Assembly: GCA_965153355.1 (NCBI GenBank) | Contig: OZ231126.1 | Location: 19,654,001 to 19,718,000 of the forward strand | DNA: 64,000 nucleotides | Reading direction: 5' to 3' | DNA from: Flaccisagitta enflata | Taxonomy: Eukaryota; Chaetognatha; Sagittoidea; Aphragmophora | Shown: in pieces, positions 1 to 12,090 of the stretch | Numbering within the stretch: the first letter of the stretch is position 1 | Layout: every line of letters starts with the position of its first letter | Notes under the pieces: generated by a model | What the model saw: only the letters and a program-made list of their open reading frames with translations | The model's database searches: none | What the model was told of the DNA's origin: nothing | Made by a program: the position numbers and the translations under genes

Positions 1-380
1 TAATCGCCTAAGTGGGAGCCCATAACTTTTCCGCATCCTCGCATATCAGCCACAGAGACCGCTCGACTCAATCTTATTTGTGGAAGAATTAGCTTTCAAA
101 AGTTGTAAATACTGTACAGCTTTTTTTCTGTTCCCCCCTCCCCCTTCCCTGTAACATAGTCCTCATCTCTCCTACGTCGGGTCTTTGTATAGAGTTGCAC
201 TCTGTCCAATGCCCCCTCCCCCTCCTCCAACCGTACCCTCAAACCCAAACGCCATCCTGCTGGGTGACCGTAACCCAAACCTCAGGGTTAAAATTTAACG
301 CCAACACGTACGACGCCAACCCAGTAGACGCCGCCGCAGCTGCCAACACCTGTGCTGCCGCCGCTATCCTTGCCCCAACA

Positions 381-1682
381 ATGGCAACTAACGAGAGAGC
401 AAGCTCCATCCCGGTGGACACCTTCCACACAGGACTGGAAGATCTGGACGAGTGGTTTGAAATCTTTGAAAACGCTGTGAATCTGGCGATGAACCCCTCC
501 ACTGATGAGAGAAAAGCTGAGTTATGCAAAACTTGGCTCCCCATCAAGCTCGACGCAGAAGCAAGAGCTGTCTTCAAGCAAATCCCCACAACCCTCACCT
601 ACGCTCAAACCAAGGCCCAGCTCAAAGATCGCCTTGTTGACCCCAACGAGGTCTACAAATGGAAGGCCATGAGGTCCCAAATTGTTTGGGATGGAAAGGA
701 AAGTTTCCAGGCCTTGGCTACTCGTGTCAAACGCGCAGTCGACAACTACGAGAAAGAGCTTAACGACAATGGCAAGAAATGGGCGTACCTCTTCAGATTT
801 AGGGAGTCTCTTCCTGAAACACCTTACCAGGACTACATCGATTTGAGCCTGACAAAGAAGGATCGCACCATTGAAAACGCCATGGAACTCGCCTCAAGAG
901 TGAAAATGACCCAGAAAGACAAAAAGCCATCAAAGGAGTCCAAACAGGTGGCCTTCACTGGCCCTCCCATGGACGACGACCGCATTGGCGGTTTGGAACT
1001 TGCGGTTGCACAACTTGGAACAGAATTGAAAAACCTGACCGTGAGGAACCGCCACTATGATCAAGACCACATCAGCAGCCGACACAACCAAAACCATGGA
1101 AGCGACAGGGATTATCACCACCATGAACAACGCCGTGATGCAAGCTTTGGTGGTGACAGGGACAACCATCGCAACCCACCACTCCGTCATTGCGACCGCT
1201 ACGATGATTGCGACCGCTACGATGATCGCGACCGCTACAATGATCGCGACCGTTATGATCATGACCGCTACGATGATCGCAACCGCTACGATGATCGTGA
1301 CCGCTACGATGGTTGCGACCGCTACAATGATCGCGACTGTTATGATCATGACCGCTACGATGATCACAACCGCTATGATGATCACAACCGCTACGATGAT
1401 CGCGACCGCTACAATGATCGCAACCGCTACAATGATCGCAACGGCAACGACGACCGCAACCGCTATGGTGATCGCAAGCCTCGTGACCAAGATGAACAGT
1501 ATCAGAGCGGCAGGGACAATCGTAGGGACTACGACGATGATCATGACAGAAATTGTGATCGCGACTTCGCCAATGAATACAGTGACAGTAGCGAAGAAGA
1601 GTATGCAAGGCTCAATGCCTGCTCGGAGCAACTTACCAAGAAGAAAGAAGCAAGGTTGGCTCGCCAAGGTCGTCATCAATAA
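381..1682 (+). CDS. Gag-like protein of a retrotransposon (copy 1)
   Basis: Open frame of 433 codons from the ATG at 381. The frame is open back to 195, but homology with the second gag at 31690-32991 (also 433 aa) begins at this methionine. Shared blocks in order are a P-[VI]-D-x-F / EW-x-x-x-FE start, W-x-P-x-KLD, IVWDG-x-ESFQ-x-LA, a conserved FRFR and an IE-x-A-x-x-[IL]-A helix. This is the layout of a helical gag matrix/capsid region (about residues 1-190). The C-terminal half is an R/D/Y-rich hexapeptide repeat. No CCHC zinc knuckle is visible, so RNA binding may rest on the charged tail. No pol ORF follows. The family assignment rests on gag-like features and the second copy inside a complete LTR element; which LTR superfamily it belongs to is not resolved. 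Confidence 0.7.
   Translation: MATNERASSIPVDTFHTGLEDLDEWFEIFENAVNLAMNPSTDERKAELCKTWLPIKLDAEARAVFKQIPTTLTYAQTKAQLKDRLVDPNEVYKWKAMRSQIVWDGKESFQALATRVKRAVDNYEKELNDNGKKWAYLFRFRESLPETPYQDYIDLSLTKKDRTIENAMELASRVKMTQKDKKPSKESKQVAFTGPPMDDDRIGGLELAVAQLGTELKNLTVRNRHYDQDHISSRHNQNHGSDRDYHHHEQRRDASFGGDRDNHRNPPLRHCDRYDDCDRYDDRDRYNDRDRYDHDRYDDRNRYDDRDRYDGCDRYNDRDCYDHDRYDDHNRYDDHNRYDDRDRYNDRNRYNDRNGNDDRNRYGDRKPRDQDEQYQSGRDNRRDYDDDHDRNCDRDFANEYSDSSEEEYARLNACSEQLTKKKEARLARQGRHQ
1193..1446 (+). repeat. 18-bp coding minisatellite (D-R-Y-D-D-R repeats)
   Basis: Tandem copies of an 18-bp unit of the form gaccgctacgatgatcgc inside the gag-like ORF. They encode about 14 hexapeptides of the type Asp-Arg-Tyr-Asp/Asn-Asp-Arg/His. 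The reading frame is kept throughout, which suggests the repeats expanded under coding constraint. The gag at 31690-32991 has an analogous but different charged tail. Confidence 0.85.
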
Positions 1683-3947
1683 AGCTAGCGCTCAACTCAC
1701 GAAGGTTGGAATTGCAAAATTTGCTAATTTTGCATCCCCGCAGAAATTCTAGTAGACTAATTGACTCCTTCTGCTTTTTCTACTTGTCTTGCTTACATTG
1801 CTCCCTCCTTAATTGATCATCATTGGTGGCTTGATATATCATTAAATTCACCGTACCCTCTAAAATATCTGCTCCTGCTGCGTCCAAATGGCTGTTCCAC
1901 AGTTGTTTAATATATCATCGGTTTTTTGTTGGCGTATCATTTGTCTCACGTGGTACCCTGTAAATATGTTCATTATACCTAGCTAGCAACATCAAGATCT
2001 AACTCTTGCTCCCGGAACATCTTCAGACTGGCCTTTATGCATTCGGAGCTCAAATTACCATCCAACACGCGAAAAACAACATTGTCTTACTAATCTTTAG
2101 TAGGTCATTTTAATAGTTACCACGCTCAAGTACAAGATTAACACTGCTGCAAGCAACATCCCGACTGAATATGGAAACTGGATCCGGTATGATAAAAGAA
2201 TGTGAAGACTGAAGAGGCGCCTCGACTGGAGAGTGAATGGATGATTCATTTTATCATATTGACTTGGTTTGATACTTGCGCATATTGAATCTTTTACTAA
2301 AAAAGTTTGCACTCAAAAGATTTACATCAAGATGCCAAACTGGTGGAAGGTACTGTCTGTGGGACGATTTAGAGATTCTCCATTGAATTCTTTGTGCAAA
2401 TTGTTACTGTTCATTGTTCACATTAATGGACCTTTCTCACCTTCGCTCCTTATTTGTCCCCTCCTCGTTCCTAATTGCAAGCCAGAAGTTCATATTTAAC
2501 TCTACCTGATCCTTATTTTCGGTTCTGCTCAAATTTGGATTCCATCCAAGTTTATCAATGCAAAATGATACAAACAGGAAGATTTTTCTACCTTTCTCAA
2601 GTCCTTCTCAACTCAATGCAATTGATCGCGCTCGTGCCATCTCATTCTGTCTCATCAATGATCCCCCCTCCTTGACCTGAAGGCTCTGCTTTGGGTTTAC
2701 AACGGAATGCTATGTGCAGAGTGGAACCAGGCACATACAGAACTGAGTAAACTGACTCGCTGCCGTGCCCTCATTTCAACGACATCTTTACGCATATCCA
2801 AAAGAACATGCCATCACCTTTTCACATTTTAAGCAACTGAAGACTAACTGAACACCATTGTTTTAATCCACACCAAGAAGATTTCATTGGTTTTCTTGTC
2901 AGTGCAAAACGACCTCAGTTATTGGAATGTTTGGCTATCAAATAAACTGCATTCAACTCCAAATCCTGCTATCAACTTTTCCGATCTCTCAGACTGGAAT
3001 GGTGTTTACAACCCCGTTTGTAGCTTTTCTGCGGCCACTAGGACATTGCCATTGGTGTGCATCAAGTTTTTCGTTAGCCATCAACGCTCAAGATCTCAAC
3101 CATTTTGCAGCGCCAGCGGTGTTGGCGTCACCGGTTTCTGTCCGCGCACAAGACCTGGGGTTCAGCAGGCAGCGTTGGAGGATACTCGGTGCAGGCATCA
3201 GCACCTGCTCCATCAGGTGAGCCGAGTTACGTATGACTCCTATTTTGTACGCTGTTATACCGATACCGCTTTTTGCTTACCAATCATAACCTCCTCCTTC
3301 CCGCATGTCAACCGGCGACTACAACTGAGGCCAACGCAAAGAGACGATCTCTCATTTTGCCGCAAAGAAGAAAGGACCACTCCACTGGCTTACGATACAT
3401 TCTTGAAATCGCTTGGAACAATCCTGTTTTTAGGGACTAAAAACTTATGAAGGTTAAAAGCATATAAGAGCCGATTCTGTGCAATGCGCTGAGCTTTGGG
3501 ATCAACCATAAAGACTGTTCTAAAAGTGACATTATTAAGTTTCACATTTGCTGTTCCTCATCATTTGTATTATATTGCTATTAGTATAAGATGTTAGGGA
3601 TGTCCTTAATTGTGATATTTGCCATATCTTTGTATCTTTAGTTCTAGACCGTACATTGTCCCCTGTGGCTTTTATGCCTGGATGTGATATTAAAACTCTA
3701 AGATAGCTCTCTGGAATAGAGGCCCGTTCGGTTACATCTTTCTTCCCGCGTGTTTACCTTCCACCATGTATTTCTTTGCATAGTTCCTAGCAGAGAACCA
3801 ATCATTCAATGAAGACTCCTTAAGAGAACATTCGATAGTTAAGTAGCTACGTTAGGATTCAAGCAAGCATTCCGGCGAGCAAGCAAGCGTGCAAGAAAGA
3901 AGCCTACGTGGAAGAAGGTAAGGACCTGCAAGATATAGGCCCTTACA
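1683..3947. other. Non-coding stretch downstream of gag copy 1
   Basis: I see no recognisable gene here. The short open frames (for example 2887-3450 +, 187 codons) show no motif I know. If the gag at 381-1682 belongs to an LTR element, this would be its 3' internal part, which contains no reverse transcriptase, RNase H or integrase reading frame. A stretch from 3592 (tgttaggg) to 3947 (cccttaca), just before the satellite, has TG...CA ends, but I could not confirm it as an LTR because no second copy lies in the window. Confidence 0.4.
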
Positions 3948-6900
3948 ATGCATCTAGCAGTCCCTCATCAGTCCCTATGACACTAACCTGGGGATGCACT
4001 CAGCAGTCCCTCAGCAGTCCCTGCTTAAGAATAACCCCATAGGTAAAGTATGGCGCAGTATAACTTTGACTAGCATGGGGATGCATCTAGCAGTCCCTCA
4101 GCAGTCCCTATTACACTAACCTGGGGATGCACTCAGCAGTCCCTCAGCAGTCCCTCCTTAAGAATAACCCAATATGTAAAGTATGGCGCAGCAGTATAAC
4201 TAACTAGCATGGGGATGCATCTAGCAGTCCCTCAGCAGTCCCTGTTACACTAACCTGGGGATGCACTCAGCAGTCCCTCAGCAGTCCCTCCTTAAGAGTA
4301 ACCCAATAGGTAAAGTATGGCGCAGCAGTATAATTAACTAGCATGGGGATGCATCTAGCAGTCCCTCAGCAGTCCCTATTACACTAACCTGGGGATGCAC
4401 TCAGCAGTCCCTCGGCAGTCCCTCCTTAAGAGTAACCCAATATGTAGAGTATGGCGCAGCAGTATAACTTTAACAAGCATGGGGATGCATCTAGCAGTCC
4501 CTCAGCAGTCCCTATTACACTAACCTGGGGATGCACTCAGCAGTCCCTCAGCAGTCCCTCCTTAAGAGTAACCCAATATGTAGAGTATGGCGCAGCAGTA
4601 TAACTATAACAAGCATGGGGATGCATCTAGCAGTCCCTCAGCAGTCCCTACTACACTAACCTGGGGATGCACTCAGCAGTCCCTCAGCAGTCCCTCCTTA
4701 AGAGTAACCCAATATGTAAAGTATGGCGCAGCAGTATAATTTTAACTAGCATGGGGATGCATCTAGCAGTCCCTCAGCAGTCCCTATTACACTAACCTGG
4801 GGATGCACTCAGCAGTCCCTTAGCAGTCCCTCCTTAAGAATAACCCAATATGTAAAGTATGGCGCAGCAGTATAACATTAACTAGCATGGGGATGCATCT
4901 AGCAGTCCCTCTGCAGTCCCTAGTACACTAACGTGGGGATGCACTCAGCAGTCCCTCAGCAGTCCCTTCATAAGAATAACCCAATATGTAAAGTATGGCG
5001 CAGCAGTAGAACATTAACTAGCATGGGGATGCATCTAGCAGTCCCTCAGCAGTCCCTATTACACTAACCTGGGGATGCACTCAGCAGTCCCTCAGCAGTC
5101 CCTCCTTAAGAATAACCCAATATGTAAAGTATGGCGCAGCAGTATATCTTTAACTAGCATGGAGATGCATCTAGCAGTCCCTCAGCAGTCCCTTTAACAC
5201 TAAACTGGTGATGCACTCAGTAGTCCATCAGCAGTCCCTCCTTAAGAGTAACCCAATATGTAAAGTATGGCGCAGTAGAATAACTTTAACTACAGTATGT
5301 AGACATGCATCTAGCAGGTCCTCAGCAGTCCCTATTACACTAACCTGGGATGCACTCAGCAGTCCTCAGCAGTCCCTCTCCTTAAGAATAACCCAATATG
5401 CTATGGCGCAGCAGTATAACATTAACTAGCAGGGGGATGCATCTAGCAGTCCCTCAGCAGTCCCTAGTACACTAACGTGGGGATGCACTCAGCGGTCCCT
5501 CAGCGGTCCTTCATAAGAATGACCCAATATATAGTATGGCGCAGCAGTATAACATTAACTAGCATGGGGATGTCATGTAGCATGGTCGTCCTCAGCAGTC
5601 CCTATTACACTAACCTGGGGATGCACTCAGCAGTCATAGCAGTCCTCATAAAACATTATTATAGTATGGCGCAGCAGTATATCTCCAACTAACGCCAGAG
5701 GATGCATCTGTGATCCTCAGCAGTCCTATTACACATAACCTGGGATGCTCAGCAGTCCCTCAGCAGTCCCTCAAGAGTAACCCAATATGTAGAGTATGGC
5801 GCAGCAGTATAACTTTAACAAGCATGGGGATGCATCTAGCAGTCCCTCAGCAGTCCCTACTACACTAACCTGGGGATGCACTCAGCAGTCCCTCAGCAGT
5901 CCCTCCTTAAGAGTAGCCCAATATGTAAAGTATGGCGCAGCAGTATAATTTTAACTAGCATGGGGATGCATCTAGCAGGTCCCTCAGCAGTCCCCTATTA
6001 CTAACCTGGGGATGCACTCCCAGCAGTCCCTTAGCAGTCCCTCCTTAAGAATAACCCCAATATATAAAGTATGGCGCAGCAGTATAACATTAACTAGCAG
6101 GGGGATGCATCTAGCAGTCCCTCAGCAGTCCCTAGTACAGTAACGTGGGGATGCACTCAGCAGTCCCTCAGCAGTCCCACACTTCTTAAGAATAACCCAA
6201 TATGTAAGTATGGCGCAGCAGTGTATATCTTTAACTAGCATGGGATGCATCTAGCAGTCCCTCAGCATTCCTACTACACTAACCTGGGGATGCACTCAGC
6301 AGTCCCTCAGCAGTCCCCTCTTAAGAATAACCCAATAAGTATGGCGCAGCAGGGTAACTAACTAGCATGGGGATGCATCTAGCAGTCCCACAGCAGTCCC
6401 TATTACACTAACCTGGGGATGCACTCAGCAGTCCCTTAGCAGTCCCTCCTTAAGAACAACCCAATATGTACGTATGGCGCAGCAGTATATCTTTAACTAG
6501 CATGAGGATGCACTCAGCAGTCCCTCAGCAGTCCCTCCTTAAGAGTAACCCAATATGTATAGTATGGCGCAGCATGTAACTTTAACAAGCATGGGGATGC
6601 ATCTAGCAGTCCCTCAGCAGTCCCATCCTTAAAGTAACCCAATATGTAAAGTATGGCGCAGCAAGTATAATTTAACTAACATGAGGATGCATCTGATCCC
6701 TCAGCAGTCCTATTACACTAACACAGAGGATACTCAACAGTCATAGCAGTCCTCATGAGAATAACCCAATATGTAAAGTATGGCGCAGCAGTATAACTAA
6801 CTACTAGCAGGGGGATGCATCTAGCAGTCCCTCAGCAGTCCCTAGTACACTAACGTGGGGATGCACTCAGCAGGATCTAGCAGTCCTCCTTGAGAATAAC

Positions 6901-8450
6901 CCAATATGTAAGTATGGCGCAGCAGTATATCTTTAACTAAGGGACATCTGTGATCCTCAGCAGTCCTATAACACTAGCCTGGGGATGCACTCAGCAGTCC
7001 CTCAGCAGTGATCCTTTGTAAGAATGACAATATGTAAAGGTTTAAATCGCAACAATATATCTTTAACTAGCATGGGGATGCATCTAGTAAAGTATGGCGC
7101 AGCAGTATAACAAACTAGCATTGAGATGCATCTAGCAGTCCCTAAGCAGTCCCTCCTTATGAATAACGTAATATGTAAAGTATGAAACGGCAATGTAACA
7201 TTAACTATCATGGGGATGCATGTAGCAGTCCCTCAGCAGTCCCTATTACACTAACCTGGGGATGCACTCAGCAGTCCCTCAGCAGTCCCTCCTTAAGAAT
7301 AACCCAATAAGTAAAGTAGGGCGCAGCAGTATATCTTTAACTAGCATGGGGATGCATCTAGCAGTCCCTCAGCAGTCCCTATTACACTAACCTGGGGATG
7401 CACTCAGCAGTCCCTCAGCAGTCCCTCCTTAAGAGTAACCCAATATGTAAAGTATGGCGCAGCAGTATAACTTTAACTAGCATGGGGATGCATCTAGCAG
7501 TCCCTCAGCAGTCCCTATTAGACTAACCTGGGGATGCACTCAGCAGTCCCTCAGCAGTCCCTTCATAAGAATAACAAAATATGTAAAGTATGGCGCAGCA
7601 ATATAACATTAACTAGCATGGGGATGCATCTAGCAGTCCCTCAGCAGTCCAATTTTATTAACACGTGGGGATGCGCTCAGCAGTCCTTAGCGGTCCCCTC
7701 CTTAAGAATAACCCCAAGATGTAAAGTATGGTGCAGGAGTATAACATTAACTGGCATGGAGATGCATCTAGCAGTCCCTCAGCAGTCCCTATTACACTAA
7801 CCTGGGGATGCACTCAGCAGTCCCTCAGCAGTCCTTCATAAGAATAACCCAATATGTAAAAACATTGCATGACAATGTAACCTAACTAGCATGGGGATGC
7901 ATAGCAGTCCTCAGCAATCCTACTACACTAACCACGGGATGCACTCAGCAGTCCCTCAGCAGTCCCTTCATAAGAATGACAAAATATGTAAAGTATGGCG
8001 CAGCAGTATAACATTAACTAGCATGGGGATGCATCTAGCAGTCCCTCAGCAGTCCCTATTACACTAACCTGGGGATGCACTCAGCAGTCCCTCAGCAGTC
8101 CCTCCTTAAGAATAACCCAATATGTAAAGTATGGCGCAGCAGTATAACTTTAACTAGCATGGGGATGCATCTAGCAGTCCCTCAGCAGTCCCTATTAGAA
8201 TCAAACTAAGCTGGGGATGCATCAAGTAGTCCCTCAGCAGTCCCTATTATACTAAGCTGGGGATGCACTCAGCAGTCCCTCAGCAGTCCTTCCCTAAGAA
8301 ATACCCAATATGTAAAGTGTGGCGCAGCAGTATATCTTTTTCTAGCATGGGGATGCATCAAGCAGTCCCTCAGCAACTTCTGTAACTAACCTGGGGATGT
8401 GCTCAGGAGTCCCTCCTTAAGAATAACCCAATACATAAAGTTTGGCACAA
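3948..8450 (+). repeat. Satellite array, forward orientation (~134-136 bp unit)
   Basis: About 33 tandem copies. Three measured starts (4071, 4205, 4339) are 134 bp apart, and the next unit is 136 bp. Each unit is composite: one half begins ggggatgcatctagcagtcc and the other ggggatgcactcagcagtcc. Both continue with a second cagcagtccct, then a tail with taagaataacccaatatg and atggcgcagcagtata. Units at 3950-5190 and 7210-8300 are regular; those at 5190-7210 carry many small indels and partial units. The last units near 8300-8450 degenerate. The short open frames inside are by-products of the repeat. Confidence 0.95.
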
Positions 8451-8548
8451 ACGCAAAAGGAGTCTCTTTATTTCTAAATGCATTCTTTCTTTTCTTTTCG
8501 CCTTTTCTTTTCTTTCTTTCTTTTTTCAACTTTCTTTCCCTGTTTTTT

Positions 8549-8735
8549 AGTTGCGTGCATGCGACTCTACATTCCCTTTGTCTGTTGGTTGGTCAGTCAG
8601 TTGTTTTGTTGGTCACACTTTACTTTTTAGTACCATTTTTTTTTACCTCACTGCTCCTGCCCAATTGGCGTCATGTATGGCCCCTGCCCACCCTTACACA
8701 ACTTTGGTATCTGTGTATGCGGCCTTGTTTTCTTT
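8549..8735 (+). repeat. Dispersed repeat, copy A
   Basis: This stretch matches the reverse complement of 62315-62546. Shared landmarks in order are a gttgcgtgc/gcgactctac start, an imperfect gtctgt/gtccgt tract, ggtcacactttacttttt, ctcactgctcctgccca, cggcccctgcccaccc (here tggcccctgcccaccc), and a gtgtat-cggccttgtt end. Copy A is the more eroded. No protein-coding capacity is supported; it is probably a short non-autonomous element. Confidence 0.7.
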
Positions 8736-9301
8736 CTTTTTGTCTATTGCTGATCCTCTTAGCAATCCACCTTATACCAACTTGTCAAACATTACTTATA
8801 TTGAAGTGTCAACTACTTTCCTAACCCGTATTTAAGATGCCCTTGTTCCTTCATTGTACAGCTGCACTTCATGTGTGAATAAAAACAAATCATTAATGAC
8901 ACAAAGAATTTGAAGCTAGCTTTCAAGTAACTCTTTCAGGTCCCTTGCTATTACCAACAATTAATCTTTGATAATGAGAAGTGAAATCATAAAAAAAAAG
9001 TAAAATACATGGTAGGAAGTGACAAGATGTATTTGTTTGCAATAGAAAAAGGAAAAAACACTGTGTGGTTGCATAATCTTTAATGGCGACTCTTGCTCTG
9101 CTGCAAAACAGAAAATATTTTGACATGCTACAATGCTATGAGTTGGATGTATTACATGAAGACCCTCAGAAAAAAAAAATTGATTGAAGAAGATGCTATT
9201 CAATCAAACCAGAAAGGGAAAGTAAATTGTTTTCATGCTTCTTGTGCGCTTATAGCCAAATAGATATTTAATAAACACTCTTCAACATTGGTAGACATCA
9301 G
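8736..9301. other. AT-rich spacer, nothing recognised
   Basis: AT-rich sequence between the dispersed repeat and the direct repeats. It contains an AATAAA-like tract near 8878 and short A-runs. I see no gene, RNA gene or repeat structure here. Confidence 0.5.
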
Positions 9302-9430
9302 CGAGTTAAGAAAATATCTTTTTATATTTGTATTTTACTTTTGACATAGAGTAAAATATCTTTTGCTTTTTTTGTCCTGTTCCTGACCTTGCATACTTGA
9401 CACAGAAATTTTAAACAAGGATGTTAAGTA
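9302..9430 (+). repeat. Direct repeat, left copy (about 130 bp)
   Basis: Starts cgagttaagaaaatatcttt and ends aaggatgttaagta. The same sequence with a few substitutions recurs at 10332-10462. The two copies flank the pyrimidine-rich tract exactly, which suggests the tract lies inside a segmental duplication or was bounded by recombination between the copies. Confidence 0.9.
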
Positions 9431-9469
9431 CCAGTAAAGGCGGCTCTCGCCGACCGAAAAAAAATTGTA

Positions 9470-9536
9470 AGATTGTTTCTGTTTTTTCTTTTCAGTTTCT
9501 TTTTTCTCATTGCATTCACGCGCCTCTGTGTGTTTG

Positions 9537-9612
<76 letters not shown>

Positions 9613-9613
9613 T

Positions 9614-9662
<49 letters not shown>

Positions 9663-10331
9663 GTGTCTTTTTTTTATCTTTTCCCCCTCCCTCCCTCTCC
9701 TTCTCTCTCCCTCTCTCTCCCTCTTCCTCCTTCTCTCTCCCTCTCCCTCTCCCTCCTTCTCTCTCCTTCTCTCTCCCTCTTGCTCCCCCTCTCTCCCTCC
9801 CTCTCTCCTTCCCTCTCTCCCTCCTTCCCTCCCTCCCTCTCTTCCCTCCTCCCTCTCTCTCCCTCCCTCTCTCCCTCCTCTCTCCCTCTCCACCTCCCTC
9901 TCTCCCTCCCTCCATCGTTCTCTCCCTCCCTCTCTTCCTTCCAGTCTCCCTCCCACTCGCTCTCCCTCCATCTTACATTCCCTCCTACCCCTCTCCCTCC
10001 CTCCCTCCCTCCTTCTCTACCTCTCCCTTTCTACCTCTCCCTCCCTCCCTTTCTCTCCCACCCTCCCTCCCTCCCAATCTCCCTCCCTCCCTTTCCCACC
10101 TCCTTATCCTTTCTCTCTACCTCTTCCTCTCTTCCTTCCAGTCTCCCTCCCACTCCCTCTCCCTCCATCTTACATTCCCTCCTACCCCTCTCCCTCCCTC
10201 CCTCCCTCCTTCTCTCCCTCCCCTTTCTACCTCTCCCTCCCTCCCTTTCTCCCTCCCTCCCTTTCTCTCCCACTCCCTCCTCCCTTTCCCACCTCCTTAT
10301 CCTCTCTACCTCTCCTTTCTCTCCACCCTCC
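9470..10331 (+). repeat. Pyrimidine-rich compound microsatellite
   Basis: (GT)n from about 9537, then (GTCT)n, then (CT)n to about 9658, followed by nearly 650 bp of CCCT/CCTT-type repeats that are almost pure pyrimidine on the + strand. A block containing ttccagtctccctcccact and catcttacattccctcctac occurs twice, about 190 bp apart (near 9940 and 10135), so the tract has an internal larger-scale duplication. The long Ser/Pro/Leu open frames in it are compositional artefacts. Confidence 0.95.
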
Positions 10332-10462
10332 CGAGTTAAGAAAATATCTTTTTATTTTTGTATTCTACTTTTGACATAGACTAAAATATCTTTTGCCTTG
10401 TTTGTCCTGTTCCTGACCTTGCATACTTGACACAGAAATTTTAAACAAGGATGTTAAGTAAT
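10332..10462 (+). repeat. Direct repeat, right copy (about 130 bp)
   Basis: Second copy of 9302-9430, nearly identical in its last 60 bases. Immediately downstream, at about 10486-10535, is a fragment (ttacacagtgaatgaagc...) related to the tandem repeat at 12091-13320. Confidence 0.9.
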
Positions 10463-11433
10463 AACATGATAACATTTTCAAAAAGTAATTTACACAGTGA
10501 ATGAAGCAAACTTCCAATACTTAGTAGAACAGTCCCCTCCCATGAAATTAGAAAGAATTGTTTTGAATAAAGAAAGGCTTGCTACCAATGATGAATACAA
10601 AAAGAAAAAAGAAAGTAAAAAGATATTCATTAATGGTAAGTATTGATTTAAGTCACATATATGCTTATGTTAGGTTTAGGTAAGAAAGGAGGGGTAGTTA
10701 AAAGAGAGAAAAGTTAAAGAAAAGTTAAAGAGAGGCGTCCAGGTACAGGCTGTGGACTGTCTGGGAAAGAGGAAGAAGGACATTATCTTCCTCTAACCCA
10801 GGCGTGGTTAGGCCCCATCCCACTCATCCTAGACACCAAAGAAATAGTAGAAAAATAGGAGAGAAAGAAGGTTAAAAAAGAGGGTTTTAGTAAGAGTGAA
10901 TGAGAGTCAGAAGGAAGTTGAACTAAGATGAAGATGAAGAGAACAAGAGTAAGAAGAAGAGGATGAAACAACCAAAGCAGCTCAGAGAGGGACAGCAGAC
11001 AACCAAACATCACAGGACCAGAGACAATCAGATAGAGGAAGGACAAGTGCCACAAAAATGGACAAAGATAAAAAGGGACAGAAAACAGCACACATAACCT
11101 TCATACACTAAACAGGAGATAAAACACAAAAAACTAACCAATATATACACTAGGATACTGTACATATATACACATACCAGTGCTATATTAATAGACCACT
11201 GGAATGTACAGGGAGAACCAGAGTATCAGCTATATTAATAGACCTGAACCCTGGTCCCCCCATCAAACTGAGCTACACATATTATCAAAGACCTATACCT
11301 GTTATTTCAATAGACCTGAAATCCTAGTATTTGATATACCTAAAACTATTCAATGAGAGAATCCAGGGACAGCTATATTAATAGACCTGACCCCGAAATC
11401 TCTCAAAGATAACTAACTAGACCTACAAGATAT
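10463..11433. other. Spacer with a recurring short motif
   Basis: Purine-rich, with no gene recognised. The motif tatattaatagacc recurs at about 11183, 11230 and 11374, with a variant (tatttcaatagacctg) near 11304. The motif recurs downstream of the reverse-transcriptase relic on its coding strand, so it may be the remains of that element's 3' untranslated end. This is inference. Confidence 0.35.
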
Positions 11434-11855
11434 CTAACTAGATCTAATAATATCATAAAACCAAGACCTAAGATCTAGTGAAATAGTCCATTTTTGAAAT
11501 TCCTGTATATACCTATCAACTGCCCTGCAAAACTGTTTCTGGAGTAATTTAACACTATAATCTCTCTTTAATAGAATATTAGCTAAAAATCTAACCCTCT
11601 CTTCAAAATCCTCCTTCAAGCTGCAAAGTCTCTGGAACCTGATAATCTGCCCATAAAATACCCTGTAACAAACCATACTATCTAAATTGCTATCTAAGAA
11701 AGGGAGAGAAATAACCTCAAAAGGGAAATGATCAGTCTTACAATAAACTTTAGTTATAATACGCCCATTTACAACTTCAGCCACCATATCCAAAACATCT
11801 ACCTTATCTGGCTGATCATTATCACTATCGGTAGACAGTGGTAACTTAACAAGGT
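11434..11855 (-). pseudogene. Reverse-transcriptase C-terminal fragment of a retroelement
   Basis: The minus-strand frame stays open from about 11855 to 11434. It contains the conserved end of a retroelement RT: NGRIITKVYCKTDHFPFEV, then SLPFLDSN, YRVFYGQIIRFQRLC, and a helical tail. From family knowledge, this [DN]-FPF-x-V-[IV] / PFL-[DS]-SN / Y-G-V-[FY]-x-x-Q-[LI]-[IL]-R-F block follows the RT palm in polyproteins common in invertebrate genomes. No catalytic palm motif (YADD-like) lies upstream in the window, and there is no start methionine. I call it a truncated dead copy lying between the two satellite arrays. Confidence 0.6.
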
Positions 11856-12090
11856 ATGTTTAAAATAATATATTTCTTACCAAAGCAATAACAGCAAAGG
11901 TAACTAAATTAAAACATGGTAGAAGTATGTTAAAATGAATTACTGATGATTAAGTACTTGAAAAGTCCCACTTGTCACCATGGGTAGACAGTGGTGCCTT
12001 TTTAAAATGTAAATGGTTATTTGATGAACATCATTAAATCTTTGGCCATGTTTCTACCTTTGCTAGACATGAAAAAGGGCAATAAAAATA

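Noticed and set aside
930-1679. 249-codon Ile/Val/Ala-rich minus frame resembling a membrane protein
   Set aside because: It is the antisense shadow of the gag hexapeptide repeat.
3592-3947. Possible 3' LTR (TG...CA ends) after gag copy 1
   Set aside because: No second copy in the window, no polypurine tract before it, and TG/CA ends are too common to prove an LTR. It would need sequence upstream of position 1.
3948-8450. CRISPR-like array of repeats and spacers
   Set aside because: The units are contiguous satellite monomers of about 134-136 bp with no unique spacers, in a eukaryotic genome.
9421-10374. Long Ser/Pro/Leu-rich open frames, up to 317 codons
   Set aside because: They lie wholly in a CT/CCCT microsatellite; all three frames are open on both strands, which is a composition effect.
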